A stretch of DNA of 64,000 bases from Pseudoduganella armeniaca (GTDB lineage Bacteria > Pseudomonadota > Gammaproteobacteria > Burkholderiales > Burkholderiaceae_D), in NCBI RefSeq assembly GCF_003028855.1, contig NZ_CP028324.1:806001-870000 (forward strand), read 5' to 3'. Made by a program: the position numbers and the translations under genes. The notes below the pieces were generated by a model. That model was not told the DNA's origin and ran no database searches. It worked only from the letters and a program-made list of their open reading frames with translations. Below, piece by piece: positions 40,694 through 48,651 of the stretch (the stretch's first letter is position 1; every line of letters starts with the position of its first letter).

Positions 40694-41014
40694 TTAACGT
40701 GTCCTGGACGGCCGCAGCAGGGGTGATTCTTCCAGCCGCCGCTTGTAGTCAGGCTTGCCCGGCGGGCACATGCCGCCTTGGCATGGGCCACCCTTATACC
40801 CCGGCGCCCTGCGAAAGTTGCAGTCTTCCTTCTTCAAATGGTTGCAGGGGTCTTCGCCCCGCTTTTCTTGCCTATCGGGGGGACGCTCGGGCTGGACTTC
40901 GGCCGGATCTGGCTTGGCCACCGGCCTGGCGTCGGGCTTATCCTGCGCCGTGACCGGCCCAGCCTGCGAACCGAGCGCCAGCGAAAATAATAGGCTTGTC
41001 GCGACCTTGCTCAT
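40694..41014 (-). CDS. Small exported Cys-containing protein, unknown
   Basis: Unrecognised 106-residue protein. A signal peptide (MSKVATSLLFSLALGSQAGPVTA) precedes a strongly charged, Pro-rich linker. A C-terminal part has four cysteines (DPCNHLKKEDCNF and GGPCQGGMCPPG), suited to two disulfides or metal binding. The ATG at 41014 follows GAGG. It lies 7 bases after the membrane-protein gene below on the same strand and is probably co-transcribed with it. The gap 40656-40693 holds nothing notable. Confidence 0.6.
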   Translation of the reverse strand: MSKVATSLLFSLALGSQAGPVTAQDKPDARPVAKPDPAEVQPERPPDRQEKRGEDPCNHLKKEDCNFRRAPGYKGGPCQGGMCPPGKPDYKRRLEESPLLRPSRTR

Positions 41015-41021
41015 GATGACC

Positions 41022-41915
41022 TCACGTGACACAGTTGAAGACGAACCTGCCGGGGTGGCGCGAGTTGCGCAAGGCACGACGGATCGCGCCGGGTGGCCCA
41101 GTGATCGAGGCACGGCAAGACTGTTCGATGCCAGCAGGGCCTTGTTCCTGCTGGGTCTTCCAGAGCACCTTCAGTTCCAGCGTACCGGCCCGCTCCAGGT
41201 GCCGGACGACCTGGCCCCAGTTGAGCTGATTGGGATGACTGGCAAACAGGACTTCGCGGTACTGGTGCGTGCCAGCGGCGATCTCGAACGTCTGCGCTAT
41301 CGTCAGCGGATCGGCGGAGAGCCACGAACCGCCTTGCCCCGGCACTTGACGCACGAAATACAGCCAGGGCAGCGTTACCGTATGGTCTCCGGCCGTCAGG
41401 CGCAGCACGGCGCCGCGCACTGCCGCTGGATGGGCCTGGCTGAAACGCGACGTGGCAACCACATCGACAGGGACCGTCACGGCCACCGCGGCCGATGCCT
41501 GCAAGCGTGCGTCTCCCGGTGGTTCCATACTGCGGATATCGAACAACTCCAGCTTGCCGATCGTGATTTCCGCTGCCGCCCGCCGCTCCAGCGAACCCAC
41601 GATTGCCGGCAACGTGAACCAGACGAGTGCGAAGATCCCGCAGCCCCCGGCGGCCCGGATGGTCCAGCCGGGCGCCGTGCCTTCGAATTCAAGCAGGCCC
41701 GCCAGCGATGCCATCAGCACGGCAAAGGCCAGCGCCATCAGAGCTTTCAGGTAGGTCTGCGAGGTGGACGACAGCACCGGATCCGTCCAGCCTAGCCACA
41801 GCAGGATCGCGACCACGACGGTGGATACGACGAGCCGGACGACGCGCTCGGCATGATCGAGAATCGTGTCGAATGCGTCGTTGGGGCGACGACGATGCGG
41901 GTGCCTGAGTGCCAT
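41022..41915 (-). CDS. Membrane protein with periplasmic domain, unknown
   Basis: Unrecognised 297-residue protein. After a basic N-terminus (MALRHPHRRRPNDAF) come hydrophobic segments at about 27-45 (LVVSTVVVAILLWLGW), 56-75 and 85-105. A soluble domain of about 190 residues follows, which would face the periplasm if three helices are used. The ATG at 41915 is preferred because of GAGGACCT just before it. It forms a two-gene unit with the small exported Cys protein that follows. The gap 41964-42050 between this locus and map shows no feature. Confidence 0.6.
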   Translation of the reverse strand: MALRHPHRRRPNDAFDTILDHAERVVRLVVSTVVVAILLWLGWTDPVLSSTSQTYLKALMALAFAVLMASLAGLLEFEGTAPGWTIRAAGGCGIFALVWFTLPAIVGSLERRAAAEITIGKLELFDIRSMEPPGDARLQASAAVAVTVPVDVVATSRFSQAHPAAVRGAVLRLTAGDHTVTLPWLYFVRQVPGQGGSWLSADPLTIAQTFEIAAGTHQYREVLFASHPNQLNWGQVVRHLERAGTLELKVLWKTQQEQGPAGIEQSCRASITGPPGAIRRALRNSRHPGRFVFNCVT

Positions 41916-42050
41916 AGGTCCTCGCAGAGGAAAGGTACAAGCGGGCGCGGCAGGGATAAGCAAGAGACGCTATTTCCTTGCAAGCGACATCGCAGGTTAG
42001 CACTACAGACATCGAAAGAAAACCTGGACAATGGCAGGCGTCGTCCTGGC

Positions 42051-42839
42051 TCAGATTTTTTCGCCCGGGCCCAAGGTCAGCACATCGAACCCGGTTTCCG
42101 TCACGGTCACCATGTGCTCCCACTGCGCGGACAGCGAACGGTCCGCCGTCACGACCGTCCAGCCATCCGGCAGCGCGCGGGTCTGGTGCTTGCCGGCGTT
42201 GATCATCGGCTCGATCGTGAAGATCATCCCCGGCTGCAGCACCATGCCCGTGCCGGGGCGGCCGTAGTGCAGCACCTGCACGCTTTCGTGGTAGACCATG
42301 CCGATGCCGTGGCCGCAGTAGTCGCGCACGACGGAGAAACCGGCGTTCTCGGCCACCGTCTGGATCGCGTGACCCACGTCGCCCAAGGTGGCGCCCGGCT
42401 TCACGGCGCGGATGCCGGCCCACATGGCGTCATACGTGACGTCGCACAGTTTTCGCGCAGCTTTCGACGGGTTGCCGACGTAGTACATGCGGCTGGTGTC
42501 GCCGAACCAGCCGTCCTTGATGACGGCCACGTCGATGTTGATGATGTCGCCGTCCTTCAGGATTTTCTTGGGCGACGGAATGCCGTGGCAGACCACCTCG
42601 TTGACGGACGTGCACAGCGTCTTCGTGAAGCCGGCATAACCGACGTTGGCCGGAATGACTTTCAATTCCTTGACGATGTAGTCGTGGCACAGCTTGTCCA
42701 GGTATTCCGTCGTCACACCTGGCTTCACGTGTGGGCCGATCATCGTCAGCACGTCGGCGGCCAGCTGGCCGGCGGCGCGCGACAGTTCGACCTGTTCCGG
42801 CGACTTGATCAGGATTTCGTTGCTGTTTTTCTTACGCAT
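42051..42839 (-). CDS. map: Type I methionine aminopeptidase (probable second copy)
   Basis: Removes N-terminal Met from nascent proteins, 262 residues. The five metal ligands are visible in INIDVAV, GDTSRMY, GHGIG, FTIEPM and AQWEHM. The segment after GHGIG reads MVYHESVQVLHYG and the region before the last Glu reads ADRSLSAQWEHM, somewhat different from the housekeeping enzyme of the E. coli type. This copy is not near rpsB, so it may be a paralogue. Its start overlaps the stop of a ParD-like gene by 8 bases, which couples the two. The ATG at 42839 (MRKKNSNEI) is used; the frame is open further upstream inside the ParD-like gene. Confidence 0.92.
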   Translation of the reverse strand: MRKKNSNEILIKSPEQVELSRAAGQLAADVLTMIGPHVKPGVTTEYLDKLCHDYIVKELKVIPANVGYAGFTKTLCTSVNEVVCHGIPSPKKILKDGDIINIDVAVIKDGWFGDTSRMYYVGNPSKAARKLCDVTYDAMWAGIRAVKPGATLGDVGHAIQTVAENAGFSVVRDYCGHGIGMVYHESVQVLHYGRPGTGMVLQPGMIFTIEPMINAGKHQTRALPDGWTVVTADRSLSAQWEHMVTVTETGFDVLTLGPGEKI

Positions 42840-43062
42840 TGAGCGTCTCCCGGTCCAGTGGCGCCAGCCGCAGCGGTCCGCCGCCGGTGTCGCCACGCAG
42901 CAGCAGTTGGCACAGCTCGCTGTAATTCAGGTCGGGATTGGTTTCGGCCAGCAGGCCGATGCGCAGCCAATGCTCGGCCTGCGCATTGATCGAGCGGCTC
43001 AGGGCGCCGCTGGCGATGCGGAGGTTCTCATGCATCTGGTCGGAAATCTTGACGATGCCCAT
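42832..43062 (-). CDS. ParD-like antitoxin-family protein
   Basis: Small protein of 76 residues beginning MGIVKISDQMHENLRIAS and continuing ALSRSINAQAEHWLRIG. This is a ribbon-helix-helix-like N-terminus of the ParD_like family (named for resemblance to ParD antitoxins). No ParE-like toxin lies beside it; its partner in the transcript is the methionine aminopeptidase, whose start codon lies inside the end of this gene. A palindrome just upstream of its start codon looks like an operator and may be its own binding site. Confidence 0.8.
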   Translation of the reverse strand: MGIVKISDQMHENLRIASGALSRSINAQAEHWLRIGLLAETNPDLNYSELCQLLLRGDTGGGPLRLAPLDRETLNA

Positions 43063-43072
43063 GGTATGCCTT

Positions 43073-43098
43073 TATACGGTTTATATACGAACCGTATA
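43073..43098. promoter_or_regulatory. Palindromic operator candidate before the ParD-like/map pair
   Basis: TATACGGTT (43073-43081) and AACCGTATA (43090-43098) form perfect 9-base inverted arms around eight AT-rich bases (TATATACG). It lies 10 bases upstream of the ParD-like start, where it would cover the promoter or leader. Autoregulation by a ribbon-helix-helix protein is the inferred role. Confidence 0.65.
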
Positions 43099-43110
43099 TT
43101 AGCACACAGG

Positions 43111-43130
43111 AACCCGAGGGGACAGGCACC
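43111..43130 (-). repeat. Incomplete relative of the 53-base hairpin repeat, copy E
   Basis: GGGGACAGGCACC (43118-43130) is identical to the outer arm of copies A, C and D. Its flank, read on the minus strand, is TCGGGTT, the right flank of copies A and D. No matching partner arm is present. It lies 2 bases from the stop codon of the VOC gene. TTGCGGGTC, an inner-stem sequence of A and D, recurs 14 bases further on at 43145-43153, inside the gene end; this may be chance. Confidence 0.75.
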
Positions 43131-43132
43131 GC

Positions 43133-43498
43133 TTACTTTACCGCTTGCGGGTCGAAATGCGGGTTCTGGATCAGCCCCAGCACATTGCCGAATGGGTCGG
43201 CCAGCTCGGCGGTGCGGATGCCTTCGCCCACGTCCTGTACCGCGGAGTGAACGCTCGCACCCAGCCCGACGATGCGCGCGACCTCGGTCTCTACGTCGTC
43301 CACGCCCCAGTACACCTGGGTGCCGGTCGTGCCCGGCGTGCCGTCCGGGATCAGGCCCAGTTCGAAGCCGCCGATGTTGAAGCCGACATAGAACGGCTGG
43401 TCGAAATACGGCTCCGCGCCGAACACCTGGGTGTACCACGCTTTCGCGGCGGCCAGGTCGGGGGCGGGATAAATAGCGGTGCGCAATCCTTTGATCAT
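43133..43498 (-). CDS. VOC-superfamily (glyoxalase/bleomycin-resistance-like) protein
   Basis: Small 121-residue protein with paired beta-alpha-beta-beta-beta units. It begins MIKGLRTAIYPAPDLAAAKAWYTQVFG and ends near LADPFGNVLGLIQNPHF, the usual VOC start and end signatures; YWGVDDVETEVARIVGLG lies in the middle. The ATG at 43498 has AGGAG 7 bases upstream. Substrate is unknown. It lies between an AraC-type regulator and the ParD-like/map pair, all on the minus strand. Confidence 0.85.
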   Translation of the reverse strand: MIKGLRTAIYPAPDLAAAKAWYTQVFGAEPYFDQPFYVGFNIGGFELGLIPDGTPGTTGTQVYWGVDDVETEVARIVGLGASVHSAVQDVGEGIRTAELADPFGNVLGLIQNPHFDPQAVK

Positions 43499-43567
43499 GA
43501 AGCTCTCCTGTTGTCGATGGCGCCATCTTGCCATGGCGGCAGCAGGGCCGATTGGAAAAATGGAAGG

Positions 43568-44308
43568 TCAGCGCCGCCACGTGGCCGGCGTGGTGCCGGC
43601 GAAATCGTGGAAGTCGCGAATCAGGTGCGACTGGTCGAAGTAGCCGCAATCCAGGGCCAGCTGCGCCAGCTCGATGGCGCCGCCGTGCCGCAGCGCCTCG
43701 CTGGCGCGGCGGAAGCGGCAGATGCGGGCAAACAGTTTCGGCGTCAGTCCGACCTGTTGGCCAAACTGCAGGGCGAGGTGTTGACGGGAGACGTGCAGCG
43801 CGTCGGCCAGCGCCTCCAGGCGCACCGCGCCGTGAGACGCTTCGATGATCGCCACCGCGCGTTGGCCGAGCGTCGGCGCCGGGGCGGCCTCGACCCGGCG
43901 CGCGAGCAAGGCCTGCTCGACCAGGCGCAGTCGCGCGGCGGTAGTGAGTGCTGGCTGCCACAGCGCATCCTGCAGGCGCATCGCATCGGCACGTCCCCAC
44001 AGGTCGGCCAGTTCGGCGCGCGTATCCGTCAGCACGCGCAAGGGGGCACCCAGGAACAGGCTGGCGGCGCCAGGCCGGAAGCGCACGGCCACGATCCGCA
44101 CGGGCCCCGTCGCCGGCACCCAGATGGGCGCGCTCATCATGCCCACGGCAAAGGCGCCGGCGCCGGTGTCCTGCCACAGGATGTCCACGCAGTTGTCCGG
44201 CAACACCCGATGCGGCGCTGCGCCATCGGTCTTGGCCGCCCACAAGCAGGCCACGTACGGGCGCAGCGCGGGACAGGGCGGGAACTCGGCGTAGAAGGTC
44301 AGCGCCAT
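43568..44308 (-). CDS. AraC-family transcriptional regulator
   Basis: Regulator of 246 residues. The N-terminal sensor begins FPPCPALRPYVACLWA, of the kind found in small AraC proteins with a beta-rich domain. Two C-terminal helix-turn-helix motifs are present: RLEALADALHVSRQHLALQF, and AIELAQLALDCGYFDQSHLI. It lies 69 bases upstream of the VOC gene and is divergent from leuS. The frame stays open far beyond its start, but that stretch is antisense to leuS; the ATG at 44308 is the sensible start. Confidence 0.88.
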   Translation of the reverse strand: MALTFYAEFPPCPALRPYVACLWAAKTDGAAPHRVLPDNCVDILWQDTGAGAFAVGMMSAPIWVPATGPVRIVAVRFRPGAASLFLGAPLRVLTDTRAELADLWGRADAMRLQDALWQPALTTAARLRLVEQALLARRVEAAPAPTLGQRAVAIIEASHGAVRLEALADALHVSRQHLALQFGQQVGLTPKLFARICRFRRASEALRHGGAIELAQLALDCGYFDQSHLIRDFHDFAGTTPATWRR

Positions 44309-44335
44309 GCTGCGCTGCCGCGCACGGCTAAGAAG

Positions 44336-44341
44336 TATAAT
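44336..44341 (+). promoter_or_regulatory. Perfect -10 box for leuS
   Basis: TATAAT lies 33 bases before the leuS ATG in the divergent gap with the AraC-type gene. A clear -35 is not seen. The predicted leader is about 27 bases. Confidence 0.5.
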
Positions 44342-44374
44342 GTTCGGTTCATATTCACTAATTGTGCATCCATC

Positions 44375-47017
44375 ATGCAAGACAAATATAGTCCCGCCGA
44401 CGTCGAAAAAGCTGCCCAATCCCACTGGAAGGCGATCGACGCCTATAAAGCCGTCGAAAACGACCCGCGTTTCCCAAAGGGCAAGTATTACGCGTGCTCG
44501 ATGCTGCCGTACCCGTCCGGCAAGCTGCACATGGGCCACGTGCGTAACTATACGATCAATGATGTGATGTACCGCTACCTGCGGATGAACGGCTACAACG
44601 TGCTGATGCCGATGGGCTGGGATGCCTTCGGCATGCCGGCCGAGAACGCGGCGATGCAGAACAACGTGCCGCCGGCACAGTGGACTTACTCCAACATCGC
44701 CCACATGCGCGCGCAGATGGAGATGATGGGCCTGGCCATCGACTGGTCGCGTGAAATGACGGCCTGCAAGCCGGAATACTACAAGTGGAACCAGTGGATG
44801 TTCCTGAAGATGCTCGAGAAGGGTATCATCTACAAGAAGACCGGCACCGTGAACTGGGACCCGGTCGACCAGACCGTGCTGGCCAACGAGCAGGTTGTCG
44901 ACGGCCGCGGCTGGCGTTCGGGCGCGCTGATCGAGAAGCGCGAGATCCCGATGTACTACGCGCGCATCACCGATTACGCGGAAGAGCTGCTGGACTTCGT
45001 CGACAACAAGCTGCCGGGCTGGCCCGAGCGCGTGCGCATCATGCAGTCGAACTGGATCGGCAAGTCCACCGGCGTGCGCTTCGCGTTCCCGCACCAGATC
45101 AAGGGCGACGACGAGCAGCCGATCGGCGATGGCAAGATGTACGTCTTCACGACGCGCCCGGACACGATCATGGGCGTGACGTTCTGCGCCGTCGCGGCGG
45201 AGCACCCGCTGGCCACGCATGCGGCCAGGAACAACCCCGAGCTGCAAGCCTTCATCGCCGAGTGCAAGATGGGCTCCGTCATCGAGGCCGACATGGCCAC
45301 GATGGAGAAGAAGGGCATGCCGACGGGCCTGTTCGTCACCCACCCGCTGACCAACGAGCAGATCGAGGTCTGGGTCGGCAACTACGTGCTGATCACCTAC
45401 GGCGACGGCGCCGTGATGGGCGTGCCGGCACACGACGAGCGCGACTTCGCCTTCGCCAAGAAATACGATCTGCCGATCAAGCAGGTCATTACCGCCGAAG
45501 GCAAGCAGTACTCGCTGGACGCGTGGCAGGAATGGTATGGCGACAAGGAAGTCTCCGTTGTCATCAACTCCGGCAAGTACGACGGCCTGCGCTACAAGGA
45601 AGCCGTCGATGCGGTGGCCGCCGACCTGGCCACGCTGGGCCTGGGCGAGAAGAAGGTCACGTTCCGCCTGCGCGACTGGGGCATCTCGCGCCAGCGCTAC
45701 TGGGGCACGCCGATCCCGATGATCAATTGCGCCGACTGCGGCGCCGTGCCGGTGCCGGAACAGGACCTGCCGGTGGTCCTGCCGGAGGACTGCGTGCCGG
45801 ACGGCACGGGCAACCCGCTCAACAAGCATGAAGCCTTCCTGGCCTGCGACTGCCCGAAATGCGGCAAGCCGGCGCGCCGCGAGACGGACACGATGGACAC
45901 GTTCGTCGACTCGTCCTGGTACTACATGCGCTATACGTCGCCAGGCTCGAACGACGCCATGGTCGACAGCCGCAACGACTACTGGATGCCGATGGACCAG
46001 TACATCGGCGGCATCGAACACGCCGTGCTGCACCTGCTGTACGCGCGCTTCTGGACCAAGGTCATGCGCGACTTCGGCCTGGTGAAGTTCGACGAGCCGT
46101 TCGTCAATCTGCTGACGCAAGGCATGGTGCTGAACGAGACCTACTACCGCGAGGAAGCGAACGGCAAGAAGACGTGGTTCAACCCGGCCGACGTCGAACT
46201 GACCACGGACGACAAGGGCCGTCCCGTCTCCGCGTTGCTGAAGGCCGACGGCCAGCCGGTGCAGATTGGCGGTACCGAAAAAATGTCGAAGTCGAAGAAC
46301 AACGGCATCGACCCGCAGGCGCAGATCGAGCAGTACGGCGCCGACACGGCGCGCCTGTTCACGATGTTCGCCTCGCCGCCGGAGCAGACGCTGGAATGGT
46401 CGGGCAGCGGTGTCGAAGGCGCCAACCGCTTCCTGCGCCGTGTGTGGGCCTACGGCTACGCGCAGAAGGACCGCATCGCCGCCGCCGGCGCGGTCGTCAC
46501 GGCCAGCGCCACGACGGACGCCGGCAAGACGCTGCGCCGCGAACTGCACAAGGTGCTGCAGCAGGCCGACTACGACCTGAAGCGCATCCAGTACAACACG
46601 GTCGTCTCGGCCTGCATGAAGATGCTCAACACCCTGGAATCGGCGAAGCTGGACGATTCCGCCGAATCGTCGGCCGTCATCGCCGAAGGCTTCTCGATCT
46701 TCCTGCGCTTGCTGAACCCCGTGGCGCCGCACATCACGCACGCGCTGTGGACGGAACTGGGCTACGCCGCCGCCAACAAGGACATCCTCGATACGGCCTG
46801 GCCGCAGGTCGATCCGGCCGCGCTGGAGCAATCCGAGATCGAGATGATGATCCAGGTGAACGGCAAGCTGCGCGGCTCGGTGAAGGTCGCGAAAGACCTG
46901 GACAAGGCGGCGATCGAGGCGGCCGCGCTGGCCGAGGAGAGCGTGCAGAAGTTCATCGAAGGCACGCCGAAGAAGGTCATCGTCGTGCCGGGCAAGCTGA
47001 TTAATATCGTGGTGTGA
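44375..47017 (+). CDS. leuS: Leucyl-tRNA synthetase
   Basis: Class I aminoacyl-tRNA synthetase of 880 residues. The HIGH-type motif is PYPSGKLHMGHVRNYT near residue 50, and the KMSKS motif appears as GTEKMSKSKNNG at about residues 634-645. The editing (CP1) domain lies between, with the MGVPAHDERDF segment. An anticodon-binding domain and a C-terminal tRNA-binding domain complete the protein. It heads leuS-lptE-holA-proA; lptE begins 2 bases after its stop. Confidence 0.98.
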   Translation: MQDKYSPADVEKAAQSHWKAIDAYKAVENDPRFPKGKYYACSMLPYPSGKLHMGHVRNYTINDVMYRYLRMNGYNVLMPMGWDAFGMPAENAAMQNNVPPAQWTYSNIAHMRAQMEMMGLAIDWSREMTACKPEYYKWNQWMFLKMLEKGIIYKKTGTVNWDPVDQTVLANEQVVDGRGWRSGALIEKREIPMYYARITDYAEELLDFVDNKLPGWPERVRIMQSNWIGKSTGVRFAFPHQIKGDDEQPIGDGKMYVFTTRPDTIMGVTFCAVAAEHPLATHAARNNPELQAFIAECKMGSVIEADMATMEKKGMPTGLFVTHPLTNEQIEVWVGNYVLITYGDGAVMGVPAHDERDFAFAKKYDLPIKQVITAEGKQYSLDAWQEWYGDKEVSVVINSGKYDGLRYKEAVDAVAADLATLGLGEKKVTFRLRDWGISRQRYWGTPIPMINCADCGAVPVPEQDLPVVLPEDCVPDGTGNPLNKHEAFLACDCPKCGKPARRETDTMDTFVDSSWYYMRYTSPGSNDAMVDSRNDYWMPMDQYIGGIEHAVLHLLYARFWTKVMRDFGLVKFDEPFVNLLTQGMVLNETYYREEANGKKTWFNPADVELTTDDKGRPVSALLKADGQPVQIGGTEKMSKSKNNGIDPQAQIEQYGADTARLFTMFASPPEQTLEWSGSGVEGANRFLRRVWAYGYAQKDRIAAAGAVVTASATTDAGKTLRRELHKVLQQADYDLKRIQYNTVVSACMKMLNTLESAKLDDSAESSAVIAEGFSIFLRLLNPVAPHITHALWTELGYAAANKDILDTAWPQVDPAALEQSEIEMMIQVNGKLRGSVKVAKDLDKAAIEAAALAEESVQKFIEGTPKKVIVVPGKLINIVV

Positions 47018-47019
47018 CG

Positions 47020-47625
47020 ATGATAACGACTCTGACAAAGCTTGCCCGCAATGCCGTGCTGGTGGCCGCGCTGGCTGCCGGCGTGACGGCCTGCGGCTTC
47101 CACTTGCGCGGCTCCGGCGGCAACTACACGCTGCCGTTCCGCACCATGTACGTCGGCCTGCCGGAGTCGTCGCCGCTGGCCATCGACCTGAAGCGCAATA
47201 TTCGCGTCAACGGCAACACGGTGATCGTCAATGATCCGAAGGCGGCCGATGGCGTCATCGAGGTCATCACCGATCCGGAAAAGACCCGCACCAAGACGAT
47301 CCTGTCGCTGAACAGCGCGGGCCGGGTAGGCGAATACCTGCTGAGCTATAACATCGTGTTCCGCGTCAAGGACGGCAAGGGCGCCGAGCTGCTGGGCCCC
47401 ACGCAGATCACGTTGACGCGCCCGATCACGTTCAACGAAACCCAGCTGCTGGCCAAGGAGCAGGAAGAAGCGCTGCTGTACCGCGACATGCAGACTGACC
47501 TGGTGCAGCAGATGATGCGCCGGATGGCGGCCATCAAGCCGGGCACGCCGACGCCGGGATCGTCGGCGCCGGGGCCAGGCAGCATCCTGACGATGCCGGC
47601 CACCGATCCGGCTGCGAAGCAGTAA
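47020..47625 (+). CDS. lptE: LPS-assembly lipoprotein LptE
   Basis: Outer-membrane lipoprotein that plugs LptD and helps LPS insertion. The 201-residue product has lipobox VTACGFHLRG (Cys25), the signature N-terminus of LptE/RlpB. The leuS-lptE-holA order is conserved in proteobacteria. The C-terminal tail (PGTPTPGSSAPGPG) is low-complexity Pro/Gly/Ser. Confidence 0.92.
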   Translation: MITTLTKLARNAVLVAALAAGVTACGFHLRGSGGNYTLPFRTMYVGLPESSPLAIDLKRNIRVNGNTVIVNDPKAADGVIEVITDPEKTRTKTILSLNSAGRVGEYLLSYNIVFRVKDGKGAELLGPTQITLTRPITFNETQLLAKEQEEALLYRDMQTDLVQQMMRRMAAIKPGTPTPGSSAPGPGSILTMPATDPAAKQ

Positions 47626-47632
47626 GGGCATC

Positions 47633-48649
47633 ATGCAACTGCGCCCTGATGCGCTGGACGGCCACCTGGCCAAACCCCTGGCGCCGCTGTACGTGATCAC
47701 CAGCGACGAGCACCTGCTGGCGCTGGAAGCGGCGGACAAGATCCGTCGCGCGGCACGCGCGCAGGGGTACTCCGAGCGCGATGTGCTGACGGTCGAACGC
47801 AGCTTCAAATGGGGTGAGCTGCTGGCCGCGAACCAGGCGCTGTCCCTGTTCGGTGACAAGAAGCTGATCGAGCTGCGCATCCCGACCGGCAAGCCGGGCA
47901 AGGATGGCGGCGCGGCGCTGCAGGCCTACGCCAAGGACCTGAGCCCGGACAACCTGACCCTCATCACCCTGCCCAAGCTGGACTGGCAGACGGCCAAGGC
48001 GGCCTGGGTCACGGCGCTGCAGCAGGCGGCCGTGTACATCGAGATCCCCAACGTCGAGCGCGCGCACCTGCCCAACTGGATCTCGCAGCGCCTGGCACTG
48101 CAGAACCAGAGCGCGGACCGGCAAAGCCTGGACTTCATCGCCGATCGCGTCGAGGGCAACCTGCTGGCCGCGCACCAGGAGATCCAGAAACTGGGCCTGC
48201 TGCACGAACCGGGCAAGCTGACCTACGAGCAGGTGCACGACGCGGTGCTCAACGTGGCGCGCTACGACGTGTTCAAGCTGTCCGAAGCGATGCTGGCGGG
48301 CGACCCGGCCCGGTTGGTGCGCATGCTGGAAGGCTTGAAAGGCGAGGGCGAGGCGCTGCCGCTGGTGTTGTGGGCGGTGTCGGAGGAAATCCGCACGCTG
48401 CTAAAATTGAAGGCAGGGATGGCGCAGGGCCGCCCGCTGGGCGCCCTGCTGAAGGAATACCGGATCTGGGGACCGCGCGAGCGCATGATGGAGCCGGCGC
48501 TGCGGCGCGTGTCGCTGGCCACGCTGGAAGGCGCGCTGCGCGAGGCCGCCCAGGTCGACAAGATGGTCAAGGGGTTGCGCGGCAAGACGTTCGCCGGCGA
48601 CCAGTGGGACGCCATGCTGCAACTGGCGCTGAAGGTGGCAAGAGCATAG
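47633..48649 (+). CDS. holA: DNA polymerase III delta subunit HolA
   Basis: Clamp-loader subunit that opens the beta clamp, 338 residues. The N-terminal region with APLYVITSDEHLLALEAADKIR and the central ATPase-like fold (ALSLFGDKKLIELR) match HolA. The C-terminal collar domain contains LWAVSEEIRTLLKLK. It starts 7 bases after lptE. Confidence 0.93.
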   Translation: MQLRPDALDGHLAKPLAPLYVITSDEHLLALEAADKIRRAARAQGYSERDVLTVERSFKWGELLAANQALSLFGDKKLIELRIPTGKPGKDGGAALQAYAKDLSPDNLTLITLPKLDWQTAKAAWVTALQQAAVYIEIPNVERAHLPNWISQRLALQNQSADRQSLDFIADRVEGNLLAAHQEIQKLGLLHEPGKLTYEQVHDAVLNVARYDVFKLSEAMLAGDPARLVRMLEGLKGEGEALPLVLWAVSEEIRTLLKLKAGMAQGRPLGALLKEYRIWGPRERMMEPALRRVSLATLEGALREAAQVDKMVKGLRGKTFAGDQWDAMLQLALKVARA

Positions 48650-48651
48650 TG

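Noticed and set aside
43145..44374. A longer leuS starting far upstream of 44375
   Set aside because: The upstream 410 codons are antisense to the VOC and AraC genes. LeuS proteins start close to the segment at 44375.
43568..47038. A 1156-residue minus-strand open frame covering leuS
   Set aside because: Only its last 246 residues form a recognisable AraC regulator. The rest is antisense to leuS and has no domain character.
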